The notes under the pieces are model-generated. The model was not told the origin of the DNA. It saw only the letters and a list, made by a program, of their open reading frames with translations, and searched no databases. Shown piece by piece: positions 1-8,897 of a DNA stretch of 39,721 nt. Both the position numbers and the translations under genes were made by a program. Source of the DNA: Planctomycetaceae bacterium (GTDB lineage: Bacteria; Planctomycetota; Planctomycetia; Pirellulales; Pirellulaceae). Location of the stretch: contig JAHEJI010000027.1 of the NCBI GenBank assembly GCA_024638965.1, positions 1 to 39,721 of the forward strand, written 5' to 3'. Each line of letters starts with the position of its first letter. Positions within the stretch are counted from its first letter, which is position 1.

Positions 1-2
1 CT

Positions 3-704
3 TTGATCAAAGAATGGTTGGAGATTCAGAGAGATATCGAAAATATTCTCAGTCAGATTGCAACAAATGAGTCACCGTCTGGCACGGGACCTCTGTGGAT
101 GCAATATGCCAATCAAGAACGCAAGCGGTGGGAATCGATGGTTGAAACGGAAGTAGATATCGATGAGCAATATTTCATGGCTTCGCCCTTTTTTGGAGCG
201 ACTCGCCACACCGATGGGCAAGGCGCAAGAGACGGCTCAAACATTCACTGGTGTGCGGCGTTTGTAAATTGGTGTCTTCATCGCTCCGGCTACAGCCATA
301 CCGGAAATGGAAGCAACGAGTCTTTCCGCAAGCGTTCCAAATGGCATTTCAACGCACTCAAGGAACCAAAAAGGGGCTGCGTAATTCTGTTAGGTCATTC
401 GAAAAACGGAACGCGTTCCAACCACGTCGCATTTCTTGATCGTTGGAAAAATCTGCCAAGTGGCAGCAACGAAATCGGTGACACTTGGATAAGCGGCGGT
501 AAACGATTGAAGTTGTTGGGGGGTAACCAGGATGACCGCGTCAAGGTAAAGAATTACTACGAGAAAAAGATCTATGCGGCAAAGGGACTCAATGGGGTAA
601 CGTCACCGTACCTCTGGCCGCTACGAGGTCCCGATACGTGTTCGATCGCTTCAGTGCCAACGAAAGGCGGGCACTTCTGCGGATGCAATCCTGCCGCCGC
701 ATAA
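3..704 (+). CDS. CHAP/TIGR02594-type cell-wall amidase or peptidase, probably 5' truncated
   Basis: The protein (233 residues visible) looks like a cysteine amidase/peptidase of the CHAP/NlpC superfamily, close to the TIGR02594 group, which cleaves peptidoglycan cross-links. The candidate catalytic Cys84 lies in the motif WCAAFVNWCL. His141 lies in NHVAFLD after a hydrophobic strand (GCVILLGH), and a polar residue is available in LLGGNQ (Asn175). This Cys-His-Asn order fits the superfamily. The first in-frame start is a TTG at the window edge, so the real gene very probably begins upstream. The C-terminus is Cys-rich (HFCGCNPAAA) and ends at a TAA. No signal peptide is visible in the part present. 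Family assignment is from motifs only; substrate is unknown. Confidence 0.7.
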   Translation: MIKEWLEIQRDIENILSQIATNESPSGTGPLWMQYANQERKRWESMVETEVDIDEQYFMASPFFGATRHTDGQGARDGSNIHWCAAFVNWCLHRSGYSHTGNGSNESFRKRSKWHFNALKEPKRGCVILLGHSKNGTRSNHVAFLDRWKNLPSGSNEIGDTWISGGKRLKLLGGNQDDRVKVKNYYEKKIYAAKGLNGVTSPYLWPLRGPDTCSIASVPTKGGHFCGCNPAAA

Positions 705-815
705 TGAGTCCTGGCAGGCTCAGCTGCCGATTTCTTTTATCCGCATGCCCAACGGAGGAGTTGCCCACCCGGTAAAACGATGCGCTTATATCATCCTTGG
801 ACCCAATATTCACAC

Positions 816-3239
816 CTAAGTGTTCACCGTTGACCGCGAATCAGCCAGCCACTGATCGGTACTGTAAGGATCGACATGCCGGCAAATGGATTCGAGCTGG
901 TCGGCAATTTCGCCCAGATCGTCTTGCCACTGATTGTGAGTCACATCGGGGGGACAGAGCGCCGCCATCTCATCGAGCAACAATATTAATCGCAACAAGT
1001 GACGGAAGACGATCCCTTCCTGTTTTTGAAGTTTGTTGCTGGTAATGTACTTGTTGAAATCGTCACCATACTGAAGAACTTCGCCGGCCACCCAAACTGG
1101 CCAGACTCGGACGTCGTGGATCCCGGGAAAATCGTATTGGAACAGCCGATGAAGTTTGTGAGGCAAAGTGAGCACAGGAACGTATTCATCCGTGTCGATC
1201 CAACCGCGACGATCTTCCTCTTCTTCTGTTGAAAGCGCGCCGAGTTCTTCTGCCGTCGCCAAACCCAGTTTCAAAAGCTGCGAATCCAGGCGGGTTGTTT
1301 GCAAGGGTCCAGGCGGAAGTTCTTGGTGTCCCGGCACACGTATCGCGCGACCCAGCGAACGGGACAATTCGAGGATACTCTCGAAGGCCATGATTCGCTC
1401 GTTCTTATCGGCGATACCCAGATGATTCATCAAAAAGACGGCGTAGAGAGGGTGAACGCCACGCAGCAAGAGCAGATCCGACATCGTTTCGGTGGGCCGC
1501 GCAAAATCTGGCTTGTATAGCGGTTTAGCCGGTTCATCTGGTTGTTCAGATTTCTTTTTTTCGGCGACGCTTGGATCTGGCTTGGGCTCCGACCGCTTCT
1601 GACCTAAATCAAGCGTTAGAACTGCCGGCGTGTCCGGCTCCGTTGACTCCGTCACGTCGTTGTCCGTGGAATCGGCGGAATCAGTCAGCGGCGGTTTGGG
1701 TTCCAGCTGAATGTAACCGCCTCGCCACAGCGTGATTAGCATGCGGTTAAGTTGTTTTTGCGCGTTTACCTGTTCGGCAGGCTTAAGCAACCGACCGCGT
1801 ACGAGTTGCCGGATTTTTTCGACATCTGGCGAGGCATCCAACATATACACGAGCAATCGCCAAGGTAGCGGGCCGCGACTGGCCAAATCCGCGGAGGGCG
1901 CTTTGATCAACTGTTGGAATTGAGCCTCGTTCCAGTAATGTTGGCCTTCGCGACGTTTAGGTTGTTTCTTTTTGAGAGCCTTTTTTGCTTTTCGCAGTCC
2001 CGGATCCTTGGTGTCTTCAGGAATCTGATCGTACTTTTCTTTCCAGCGCAGAATCTTGACGTCGTCTTCGTGCGGCAACGCATAGACGTAACCCTGGTCA
2101 TCGAACTGCGGTCGACCCGCACGACCGAACATCTGATGAGCCGAACTGGCTTCGATCAGCTTCAGTTTTTTCGGTGGTCCTTTCATCAACGTCGGAAGGA
2201 CAACGCTGCGCGCAGGCAAGTTGATTCCGGCGGCGAGAGTTTCGGTACAAACGCAAACACTCAGGAGTTTTTCTTGAAACAGTTCCTCGACGATGCGACG
2301 GTAACGGGGCAACACACCGGCGTGATGAACGCCGATCCCACGCATCAAGACCTGTTTCAGCTTTGGCCCCACGCCCAGGGACCAGTCATACGCCTCCAGT
2401 CTCGATGTGAGTTGTTTCTGTTGATCAGGAATGACACATTTTTTGCCCTTCAGTTGCTCGGCAACCGTCCAACATTGTTCCCGATTGAAACAAAACAACA
2501 ACGCCGGGGTCATACGCAACTCGTCGTCGACGTTGACCATCGATTCGATATGATCGGAAAGCAGTGCGTCTTCGACCCACTGAAACGACAGAGGCACTTT
2601 GCGGTCCTGGCTTTCCACCAGTTGCAATTTGCGATTGTGAGCCCGGTTTAGCCAAGCCGTAAATTCTCGCGAGTTGCCGACCGTGGCAGAAAGCAAGAGC
2701 GTTTTCACATCTGCTGGCAACAATCCGAGTCCGAACTCCCAAACGATTCCGCGTTCCGGATCGTTGAAGCTGTGAAACTCGTCCATGACCACAGCCCACA
2801 CCTCGGAGAAATCAAATGCCTCGGAGTGAAGCAGACGATTGAGAAGAATTTCAGCCACAACCACGAGAATCCTGGCATCGGGGTTAACTTTCCGATTGCC
2901 AGTAACCAAGCCGACATCGTCTGGGGAAAAACCCCATTCAGTGACCCGTTCGCGCATTTCGTGAAACTTCTGATCGGTGAGAGCGATCAGCGGCGTCGTG
3001 TAATAAGCCTGTTTGCCCAGCTTCAAGGCTTCAAACATCGCCGCTTCAGCGATCAAGGTCTTTCCCATTCCGGTTGGCGCGCAGACCAGAACTCCCTGAT
3101 CGGAGGCAAACCAGGCAAACAACGCCTCTTCCTGGACAGGATACGGTTCGAACGACAGCAAATCGAAGTACTGTTCTGCCAGTTTATCGCGCTTTAATTG
3201 AAGATCTTCCACAGACAATAAATCAGACTTTGCGGACAT
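816..3239 (-). CDS. Ski2-like DEAD/DEAH-box superfamily 2 helicase
   Basis: ATP-dependent RNA/DNA helicase of about 807 residues. Motifs in order: Walker A APTGMGKT (residues 54-61), DEFH Walker B (153-156), SAT (184-186), a TLAAGINLPAR segment near 334-344, and QMFGRAGRP motif VI (369-377). This order and the QMxGRAGRP form are characteristic of the Ski2/Hel308-type group. Residues after about 560 include a low-complexity acidic and Lys/Pro-rich linker, then an uncharacterised C-terminal domain. I chose the ATG at 3237-3239 because the 26 extra residues of the longer frame (from 3317) are not helicase-like. It is divergent from the epimerase gene, with a 168-bp gap. The cellular substrate cannot be inferred; RNA processing or DNA repair are both possible. 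Confidence 0.88.
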   Translation of the reverse strand: MSAKSDLLSVEDLQLKRDKLAEQYFDLLSFEPYPVQEEALFAWFASDQGVLVCAPTGMGKTLIAEAAMFEALKLGKQAYYTTPLIALTDQKFHEMRERVTEWGFSPDDVGLVTGNRKVNPDARILVVVAEILLNRLLHSEAFDFSEVWAVVMDEFHSFNDPERGIVWEFGLGLLPADVKTLLLSATVGNSREFTAWLNRAHNRKLQLVESQDRKVPLSFQWVEDALLSDHIESMVNVDDELRMTPALLFCFNREQCWTVAEQLKGKKCVIPDQQKQLTSRLEAYDWSLGVGPKLKQVLMRGIGVHHAGVLPRYRRIVEELFQEKLLSVCVCTETLAAGINLPARSVVLPTLMKGPPKKLKLIEASSAHQMFGRAGRPQFDDQGYVYALPHEDDVKILRWKEKYDQIPEDTKDPGLRKAKKALKKKQPKRREGQHYWNEAQFQQLIKAPSADLASRGPLPWRLLVYMLDASPDVEKIRQLVRGRLLKPAEQVNAQKQLNRMLITLWRGGYIQLEPKPPLTDSADSTDNDVTESTEPDTPAVLTLDLGQKRSEPKPDPSVAEKKKSEQPDEPAKPLYKPDFARPTETMSDLLLLRGVHPLYAVFLMNHLGIADKNERIMAFESILELSRSLGRAIRVPGHQELPPGPLQTTRLDSQLLKLGLATAEELGALSTEEEEDRRGWIDTDEYVPVLTLPHKLHRLFQYDFPGIHDVRVWPVWVAGEVLQYGDDFNKYITSNKLQKQEGIVFRHLLRLILLLDEMAALCPPDVTHNQWQDDLGEIADQLESICRHVDPYSTDQWLADSRSTVNT

Positions 3240-3407
3240 GATGAGGACAAATGCTTCGATATTGCGAACCACCAAAACACGCGATATCCGGCACAAGTAT
3301 CGTAACCGCGCTGGCATTCAATTGACAGGTTCTGATCGGACATTCGGTTAAGCTAGCCCAGGTATTACGGTTGAAAGAGAACGTTTCGGATTCTTACGGG
3401 GTCAAAT

Positions 3408-4346
3408 GTGGTAAACCCAGACACATCGAAGCGAATCGTCATCGCCGGGGGTAGCGGCTTCTTAGGCATATCGCTCGCCCACTATCTTGCGGAACATAGC
3501 GCCTTGGTCACGATCCTGTCGCGAAATCCCCCAAAGCCCAGTGGACCTTGGGACTTTGTCGGGTGGGACGCCCGAAATTTGAACGATTGGAAGTCGGCTT
3601 TGAATGGCGCCGATGCGGTCGTCAATTTGGTCGGACGTACCGTCGATTGCATCAAGACTCCGGATCATCGGGATGAGATTCTGCGATCACGCGTTGAAGC
3701 CACGCGTGTGCTTGGCGAGGCAATGCGATCGGTTGTTTCGCCGCCGCCGGTCTGGGTGCAAATGAGCACGGCGCATATTTACGGCGATCCTCCAACAGCT
3801 ATTTGCATAGAAGATTCGCCATTCGGATACGGCTTTGCGCCGGATGTTGGCAAGGCTTGGGAAAGTGAGTTTGCAGCCTCAATTATGTCCGGCCAGCGCG
3901 GCGTTATCTTACGAACAAGCTTCGTCGTCGGACGAGATCGCGGCGCGGGCGGTGGCGCATTATCGCGATTGCGTTTCTTAGCGAGGCTTGGCTTAGGCGG
4001 AAGGGTTGGCAGCGGCATGCAAGGGATGAGCTGGATTCATGAAAGAGATATCAACCGCATATTTGAACGTGCGATCCGCGATACGTCGATGAAGGGCGTA
4101 TACATTGCCAGTTCACCGAATCCAGAATCACAAGGAGATTTCATGCGAAAACTCCGCATGGGGATGCGAATACCGTTCGGATGGCCAGCAACCGAGTCGA
4201 TGGTCCGCGTTGGTGCGCATTGGTTGCTGCGTACCGATCCTGAATTAGCTTTGTACGGTCGATACGTAATACCAAAGCGACTGATGGATGAGGGGTTCGG
4301 ATTCGAGTATCCCGACTTGTGCGACGCCCTCGCAGAATTGTTGTGA
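3408..4346 (+). CDS. TIGR01777-family NAD-dependent epimerase/dehydratase-like protein
   Basis: Extended short-chain dehydrogenase-like protein of 312 residues. It has an N-terminal Rossmann fingerprint GGSGFLG (residues 14-20), a [10 protein letters not shown] segment, an MSTAHIYG motif, and a C-terminal segment [20 protein letters not shown] that matches the DUF1731 tail of the TIGR01777 group. Members are often called sugar-nucleotide epimerases, but their true substrates are mostly unknown. The start appears to be GTG at 3408, followed immediately by a second Val codon; an ATG overlapping it by two bases is in another frame. No strong Shine-Dalgarno sequence is seen. It stands alone and diverges from the helicase gene. 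Confidence 0.82.
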   Translation: MVNPDTSKRIVIAGGSGFLGISLAHYLAEHSALVTILSRNPPKPSGPWDFVGWDARNLNDWKSALNGADAVVNLVGRTVDCIKTPDHRDEILRSRVEATRVLGEAMRSVVSPPPVWVQMSTAHIYGDPPTAICIEDSPFGYGFAPDVGKAWESEFAASIMSGQRGVILRTSFVVGRDRGAGGGALSRLRFLARLGLGGRVGSGMQGMSWIHERDINRIFERAIRDTSMKGVYIASSPNPESQGDFMRKLRMGMRIPFGWPATESMVRVGAHWLLRTDPELALYGRYVIPKRLMDEGFGFEYPDLCDALAELL

Positions 4347-4590
4347 ATCTTGACTCGCTTAGGGGACGGATGCTGGTTTTGGGGAGGAAGCTGGAATTGG
4401 GGGACAGGCAAAACGGTTTGATGGCGCGGGCGTCGCGAATAAGGGACAGGCAACATGAAATCGAAATGAAACGAGCAACAGATTGTGGTTATTCCCACGG
4501 TTTTATTGACACGCTAGCAGTTTTTTGTTTTCTTTTTGAACTCGGCATCCTGTTTGCTCGTATTCCTTGTGTTCAAAGGAGAGCTCAAAA

Positions 4591-4887
4591 ATGGCCAAAA
4601 AACGGAATCGCCGGCAAAACAAATCAAGTTCAATTTTTGGTGCCATCATCATTGAATCGTTTGCGGTTGTCGGCATGCTAGGGTTTTTCTACACCCTGCA
4701 AGATGAACGGACTAAGACATACACCGTCGAAGAACTCGTGAAACCCAAAATGGTCTATCTTGAAGCGCAGACTTCGACACCTGAGCCCTATTTGACGCGA
4801 GCCAATTCGAACTCCGAACGAGAAGAATCAAGTCGACGTATGGCTCAGAACCGTTCGAAGCAGGGCTTCAACTTTTCGGGACACTGA
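4591..4887 (+). CDS. Small single-pass membrane protein, unknown function
   Basis: A 98-residue protein of unknown function. A basic N-terminus (MAKKRNRRQNK) precedes a hydrophobic segment at about residues 15-36 (FGAIIIESFAVVGMLGFFY). A polar, charged tail follows, rich in Ser, Asn, Glu and Arg. This suggests one membrane span with the N-terminus inside and the tail outside. The start is set by the AGGAG ribosome-binding site at about 4576-4581, well spaced from the ATG at 4591; an in-frame codon at 4567 would lie upstream of that site. It is convergent with the sigma-factor gene, with a terminator-like hairpin between them. Confidence 0.6.
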   Translation: MAKKRNRRQNKSSSIFGAIIIESFAVVGMLGFFYTLQDERTKTYTVEELVKPKMVYLEAQTSTPEPYLTRANSNSEREESSRRMAQNRSKQGFNFSGH

Positions 4888-4909
4888 AGTCATCATGTAT
4901 CTCGAGCCA

Positions 4910-4942
4910 CTGAAAACAAAAGGCCGGTCAATGACCGGCCTT
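4910..4942 (-). terminator. Rho-independent terminator after the sigma factor gene
   Basis: A perfect 10-bp inverted repeat (AAGGCCGGTC, 4920-4929, and GACCGGCCTT, 4933-4942) closes on a three-base loop. Read on the minus strand, the stem is followed by TTTTGTTTTCAG. That is the T-rich tract expected of an intrinsic terminator, 26 bp past the sigma factor stop codon. On the plus strand the tract is poor, so it mainly serves the minus-strand gene. Confidence 0.8.
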
Positions 4943-4967
4943 CGTTACATGATTGAATCTGGTTTAC

Positions 4968-6557
4968 TTAGTCGAGGAACCCAACGAGTTCCTGACTTCG
5001 ACTTGGTTGTTGGAGTTTACGAACGGCTTTAGCCTCGATCTGGCGGATCCGTTCGCGGGTCACCTTAAAGATGTGGCCTACTTCTTCGAGAGTATAGCTG
5101 TATCCATCGCCAAGACCGTAACGCAACTTAATGATCTCGCGTTCGCGATAGCTAAGCGTCTTCAGGACCTTTTGAATTCGGCCTCGGAGCATCTCTTGAG
5201 CGGCTCCGATGGAAGGGCTCTCGGCTTCGCCGTCAGGTAAAAGATCACCGAAATGGCTGTCTTCGCTGTTCCCGACGGGACGATCGAGACTGATTGGATA
5301 TCGGCTCATCGCCAGAACTCGTCGAGCTTCGTCAACGGTCGTTTCTGAGCGACGGGCAACTTCTTCCAGCGTTGGCTCGCGGCCAAGTTCCTGGAGGAGT
5401 TGTCGCGATACGGTTCGAACGCGAGACATCGTTTCGACCATGTGCACGGGGATTCGAATGGTCCGGCTTTGGTCAGCAACCGCTCGCGTAATGGCCTGAC
5501 GTATCCACCAGGTCGCGTAGGTGCAAAACTTGAAGCCGCGGCGATATTCGAACTTATCAACCGCTCGCATGAGTCCCGCATTGCCTTCCTGGATCAGATC
5601 CAAAAAGCTCAAGCCCCGGTTCCGATATTTCTTGGCGATCGAAACAACCAAACGCAAATTGCCTTCCGAGAGTTCACGTTTGGCTTTTTGATACTGGGTA
5701 TAAATCTGGCGAAGAAATTTCACCCGATGTCGCAGACTGGCGGGCGATTCCTGGCATGCCAACAGGATGTTTCGCATTTCCACGATCCACTCCTGTCGTT
5801 CGGCTGCAGGTTTTTTTGCCTTTTTGTGCTTTGCGATTTTTGCTTTGAGTTCATCAACGCGAGCGCTGAAATCTTCGATCGTGCGAATCATGGACTCGAT
5901 GCGTTGAGTCCGCAAACCGAGTTCTTCAATTAGGCGCACTGCGCGGCGACGACGGCGGGCCAAATTCGCCCAGGCCGTACGACGGCGCGTCTTGCTTTGA
6001 CTTTTCGAAAACGCAATCAAGAAGTCTCGCCGATTCCGTTTGAACAAGACGTCAAGCGTTCTCAGGTTATGCGGAATACGACCGAGAATTTGTTCTTTTT
6101 CAAGACGGTCGGTTACGGAAACTTGAACGGTCCGGTCAAAAGGCAATTCGCCTCGATGAACCCGTTTCAGCGTTTTGTAGGCCGATTGGATGACATAATC
6201 GCACTCCAATAACTTGGTGCGAAATTCCCGTCGCGTATCTTCGATTTCTTTGGCGAGAGAAATCTCTTGAGTTCGTGTCAAAAGAGGAATCTCACCCATT
6301 TGAGTCAGGTACATCCGAACCGGGTCGTCAGACCATGATTCAGATTCATCAATCCCGGGAAGCAGTTCTTCATCACCGGTTTTGGCTGCGACACCGTTTT
6401 CATCTTGAGCATCCGGATCAGGTGCCGGAATGTCATTTTGAACCGCGTCCTGGAACTCGGGAGCGCCAGTACGGGTTATCGTTGTGTCGTTATCAAAATC
6501 TGCTGCGAGTAGTGCGTCGTACAATTTCGTACTCCTCGTGCGCCGCTCATTGTTCAA
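4968..6557 (-). CDS. rpoD: RNA polymerase sigma-70 factor, RpoD/SigA type
   Basis: A 529-residue sigma-70 protein. Region 1.2 starts near residue 77 ([18 protein letters not shown]). Region 2 contains [39 protein letters not shown] and [14 protein letters not shown]. Region 3 starts near RIPVHMVE. The C-terminal region 4 has [17 protein letters not shown] and the helix-turn-helix [20 protein letters not shown]. These match primary, housekeeping-type sigma factors, although an RpoS-like paralogue cannot be excluded from one locus. A Lys/Arg-rich stretch separates regions 1.2 and 2, like the non-conserved region of RpoD. The N-terminus is short and acidic with no obvious full region 1.1. It is a single gene with its own terminator and a long upstream gap. 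Confidence 0.9.
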   Translation of the reverse strand: MNNERRTRSTKLYDALLAADFDNDTTITRTGAPEFQDAVQNDIPAPDPDAQDENGVAAKTGDEELLPGIDESESWSDDPVRMYLTQMGEIPLLTRTQEISLAKEIEDTRREFRTKLLECDYVIQSAYKTLKRVHRGELPFDRTVQVSVTDRLEKEQILGRIPHNLRTLDVLFKRNRRDFLIAFSKSQSKTRRRTAWANLARRRRRAVRLIEELGLRTQRIESMIRTIEDFSARVDELKAKIAKHKKAKKPAAERQEWIVEMRNILLACQESPASLRHRVKFLRQIYTQYQKAKRELSEGNLRLVVSIAKKYRNRGLSFLDLIQEGNAGLMRAVDKFEYRRGFKFCTYATWWIRQAITRAVADQSRTIRIPVHMVETMSRVRTVSRQLLQELGREPTLEEVARRSETTVDEARRVLAMSRYPISLDRPVGNSEDSHFGDLLPDGEAESPSIGAAQEMLRGRIQKVLKTLSYREREIIKLRYGLGDGYSYTLEEVGHIFKVTRERIRQIEAKAVRKLQQPSRSQELVGFLD

Positions 6558-7467
6558 AACAATTTGCGGCGCGGTTTGTCGTATGGGTTAAATAACTATC
6601 GAGATCTTTTTGATTTTCGATGACGAGCGTTTCAAATCCGTCATCAGTCAACCCAAGTCTCGACTGAATGCTCTAAGTCTACCACTTAAATGCGCGTTCC
6701 TTCGCCGCGTACGACATTTGGAAAAAGATTCCAATTAGCAAACCAATGCATCTGACCAGACAAGGACTGTTACACATGGATTAAGTTCAAGTTTGAACAC
6801 CGTACATACTAGTTCGACCCCAAACCATTTCGAAGGTCTAGACAACCATTTAACTCCCGAATAATGCCTTAACGACAGTGTTTGGCGTCTCACGATCATC
6901 AATCAGAGTCAAACTATTCCAATTGGATAGTCTTTCCGTGACGAAAGTGAGTCCTTGGTCAGACCGAGGTGATCAACAGCCCTGTATGTTTGCTTTCCGA
7001 TTTTTCTCAATGTCCCCCCGCCGGGGTGCTTCTGTGAAGCATGTCGCATGATCGATCAAACTCTGAATTGGAAGACAACGACGGCAGTCAGATCTTCGTG
7101 GTTGGGCTGTTGCACAGCGAGAGCGTCAATATGCGGACAGTAAATTGTATATAGGGTCGACCGACGGTCCACCCAGAAAATGGTCTTAAGCGTCGAAAAA
7201 ATACGGATGAGCAAGTCAAAGCTGTTTAAAACAACACGAAATGGCTACTATTTCCCGCACTAGACTCAAACCTTCCCACGCCAGCGATATTCCTTCGCAA
7301 CAGGTACGGCGGCATCAACCGCCCAGAAATCGCCCGGCCAATTCATTGTCAACCGGCGGCCACCTATAATCAGATTTTTGCTATGTTGACAAAACAATTT
7401 GATTGTCAGTTCGTATTGATCAAATTGCTTGCAAGCACTGGACAAATTTAATTCATAAGAGAACCCT
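6558..7467. other. Gene-free 0.9-kb region upstream of rpoD with a hairpin cluster
   Basis: No convincing gene lies here. The reading frame at 7266-7523 (-) has no recognisable domain and overlaps the next gene's start. The stretch must carry the promoter of rpoD (-) and probably that of the 7468 gene (+). Several short inverted repeats lie between 6913 and 7041: ACTA-T-TCCAATTGGA-TAGT (6913-6931), CTTTC/GAAAG (6932-6947), CCTTGGTC-A-GACCGAGG (6953-6969), and TGCTTC-TGT-GAAGCA (7027-7041) just after a C/G-run. They could be a structured non-coding RNA or leader. No known RNA family was recognised. Confidence 0.35.
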
Positions 7468-8019
7468 ATGGCGCGATATCTACTCCCTTGTCCCGATTGC
7501 CACGAGACATTTCCGGTTGCCACGCGTCATGCCGGACAGACAATCGAATGTGCTAACTGTCAGTCCGCCGTCGAAATCCCTAAACTCGGCGAACTCAGGC
7601 AACTTCCCCAAGAAAGCGAACAACGCACAAGCCAGAGTGGGCCCCCACAGGTTCGGCAATCCCGCTCACGACTGAAAAGCTGGTTATTTTCGGGTGGACT
7701 CGTGATCGCGGTCCTTTCCGCGGTCGCGGGTATGGCGCTATTAAACTATGCGAACGGGCTTTACAGCCCCATCTCGGAGTATACCGACTTGATCGAAAAG
7801 ACATCCAACGAGGAAATCGATACGATGGCTGCAGCTCAAATGTGGGATTGGTGGTCTCGGGCTACAAAAATTGAACTCGGCGAATGGCAAGAAAATCCCG
7901 GGGTTGGTTCGAACATCCAAAGTGAGATTCTCACGAAAATCGCCTATTTACTTTTTGGTTTGTCAGCAGTCGGTCTGTTATCTCTGTTGTGTTCGTTCGG
8001 TGTCGGCAAGCAGAAATAA
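7468..8019 (+). CDS. Zinc-ribbon membrane protein, unknown function
   Basis: A 183-residue protein. The N-terminus carries two CxxC pairs (LPCPDCHETF and IECANCQSAV) spaced like a small zinc ribbon, a form common in planctomycete membrane and regulatory proteins. Two hydrophobic segments follow, at about residues 73-95 (LFSGGLVIAVLSAVAGMALL) and 157-178 (IAYLLFGLSAVGLLSLLC). The roughly 60-residue stretch between them is probably exported. The ATG at 7468 is preceded only by a weak AGAGAA. Function is unknown. Confidence 0.68.
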   Translation: MARYLLPCPDCHETFPVATRHAGQTIECANCQSAVEIPKLGELRQLPQESEQRTSQSGPPQVRQSRSRLKSWLFSGGLVIAVLSAVAGMALLNYANGLYSPISEYTDLIEKTSNEEIDTMAAAQMWDWWSRATKIELGEWQENPGVGSNIQSEILTKIAYLLFGLSAVGLLSLLCSFGVGKQK

Positions 8020-8066
8020 GCTGCGCCGAGTGGAGCCCATCACTTCACATCCTCCCCGCAATTCGG

Positions 8067-8858
8067 CTAAGTCCGCTGAAGAATCAGGACGACGTCTTCC
8101 ACGGTTTCATCCAGTTTGATTGGACGCTCAATTTCATAGCGAAAGTCATAGCAGCACGCGATCTCTAAATGCTCCACCGATTCAACGAGTTCCTGGATTT
8201 GAGAAACCGTATAGGTGCGAAAGCTGACTTGATCTTGAATCTGAAATTGTTTCGTGGGTGTATAGACGTCAAAGGCCATGCCAAACGTCTCGTATCGCTC
8301 TGGATAGTTCCGTTCGACGAGCCATATTCTGCTGTTCACCGTCAACAAGCCACGTGTCGCTGACCAGCTTTCCGCGTCACAGGTATCGAGCCCTTCGGCT
8401 GGTGAAAGATGTAGCCCCAGCACATAAATCCCACCCGGCTTAATCGCGCGAGCGACACATTCCAAATGAGACTTTGCCAAAGCGTGTGTATTCAAGTGGC
8501 GGAAACTGTTAATTGTGTTGAACGCCGCATCGACACATGAATCGAGTTCAAAGCAACTCATGTCGCCAACGGTCGCGGTGGGTTCAAAACCGTAGCGAGC
8601 CAAGCGTTGATTGCAAAACTGTATCGACTTTCGATTCAAATCGTTGCCTGCCACTTGTAATCCGGCTCTTGCGAATCGGTATAACAGTCGGCCCGTTCCG
8701 CAGGCAGGTTCAAACAGACTATTGACGTCAAATTCGACGTGACGCTGGAAGAGTTGACGAAGAAAATCGAATTCGGCTTTCCAGTCGGATCCATAGACCA
8801 GGTCGTAGTACTTAGGAAAGTCGTAGATATCGCCGTCGATCACTGGCAGTGAATTCAT
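8067..8858 (-). CDS. Class I SAM-dependent methyltransferase
   Basis: A 263-residue protein with a class I methyltransferase core. Motif I reads LFEPACGTGRLLYRFA, the acidic end of strand 2 is in VAGNDLNRKSI, and the motif II region is in CVDAAFNTINSFRHL, followed by KPGGIYVLGLHL. The opening YYDLVYGSDWKAEFDFL is typical of the YdjC/SmtA-like methyltransferase_25 group. No substrate can be assigned. The gene lies 39 bp downstream of the Ser/Thr kinase gene on the same strand, so cotranscription is plausible. The ATG at 8856-8858 is the first in frame. Confidence 0.8.
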   Translation of the reverse strand: MNSLPVIDGDIYDFPKYYDLVYGSDWKAEFDFLRQLFQRHVEFDVNSLFEPACGTGRLLYRFARAGLQVAGNDLNRKSIQFCNQRLARYGFEPTATVGDMSCFELDSCVDAAFNTINSFRHLNTHALAKSHLECVARAIKPGGIYVLGLHLSPAEGLDTCDAESWSATRGLLTVNSRIWLVERNYPERYETFGMAFDVYTPTKQFQIQDQVSFRTYTVSQIQELVESVEHLEIACCYDFRYEIERPIKLDETVEDVVLILQRT

Positions 8859-8897
8859 CGCTAAAGACTAAACGACCCAGTCTGGACTGAAAACCAC

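Noticed and set aside
1914..2651. 245-residue open frame opposite the helicase gene
   Set aside because: It is antisense to a conserved helicase region. Its translation has no domain and no ribosome-binding site, and it exists because of codon bias on the other strand.
7266..7523. 85-residue open frame on the minus strand before the zinc-ribbon gene
   Set aside because: It overlaps the real start of the 7468 gene and shows no family features.
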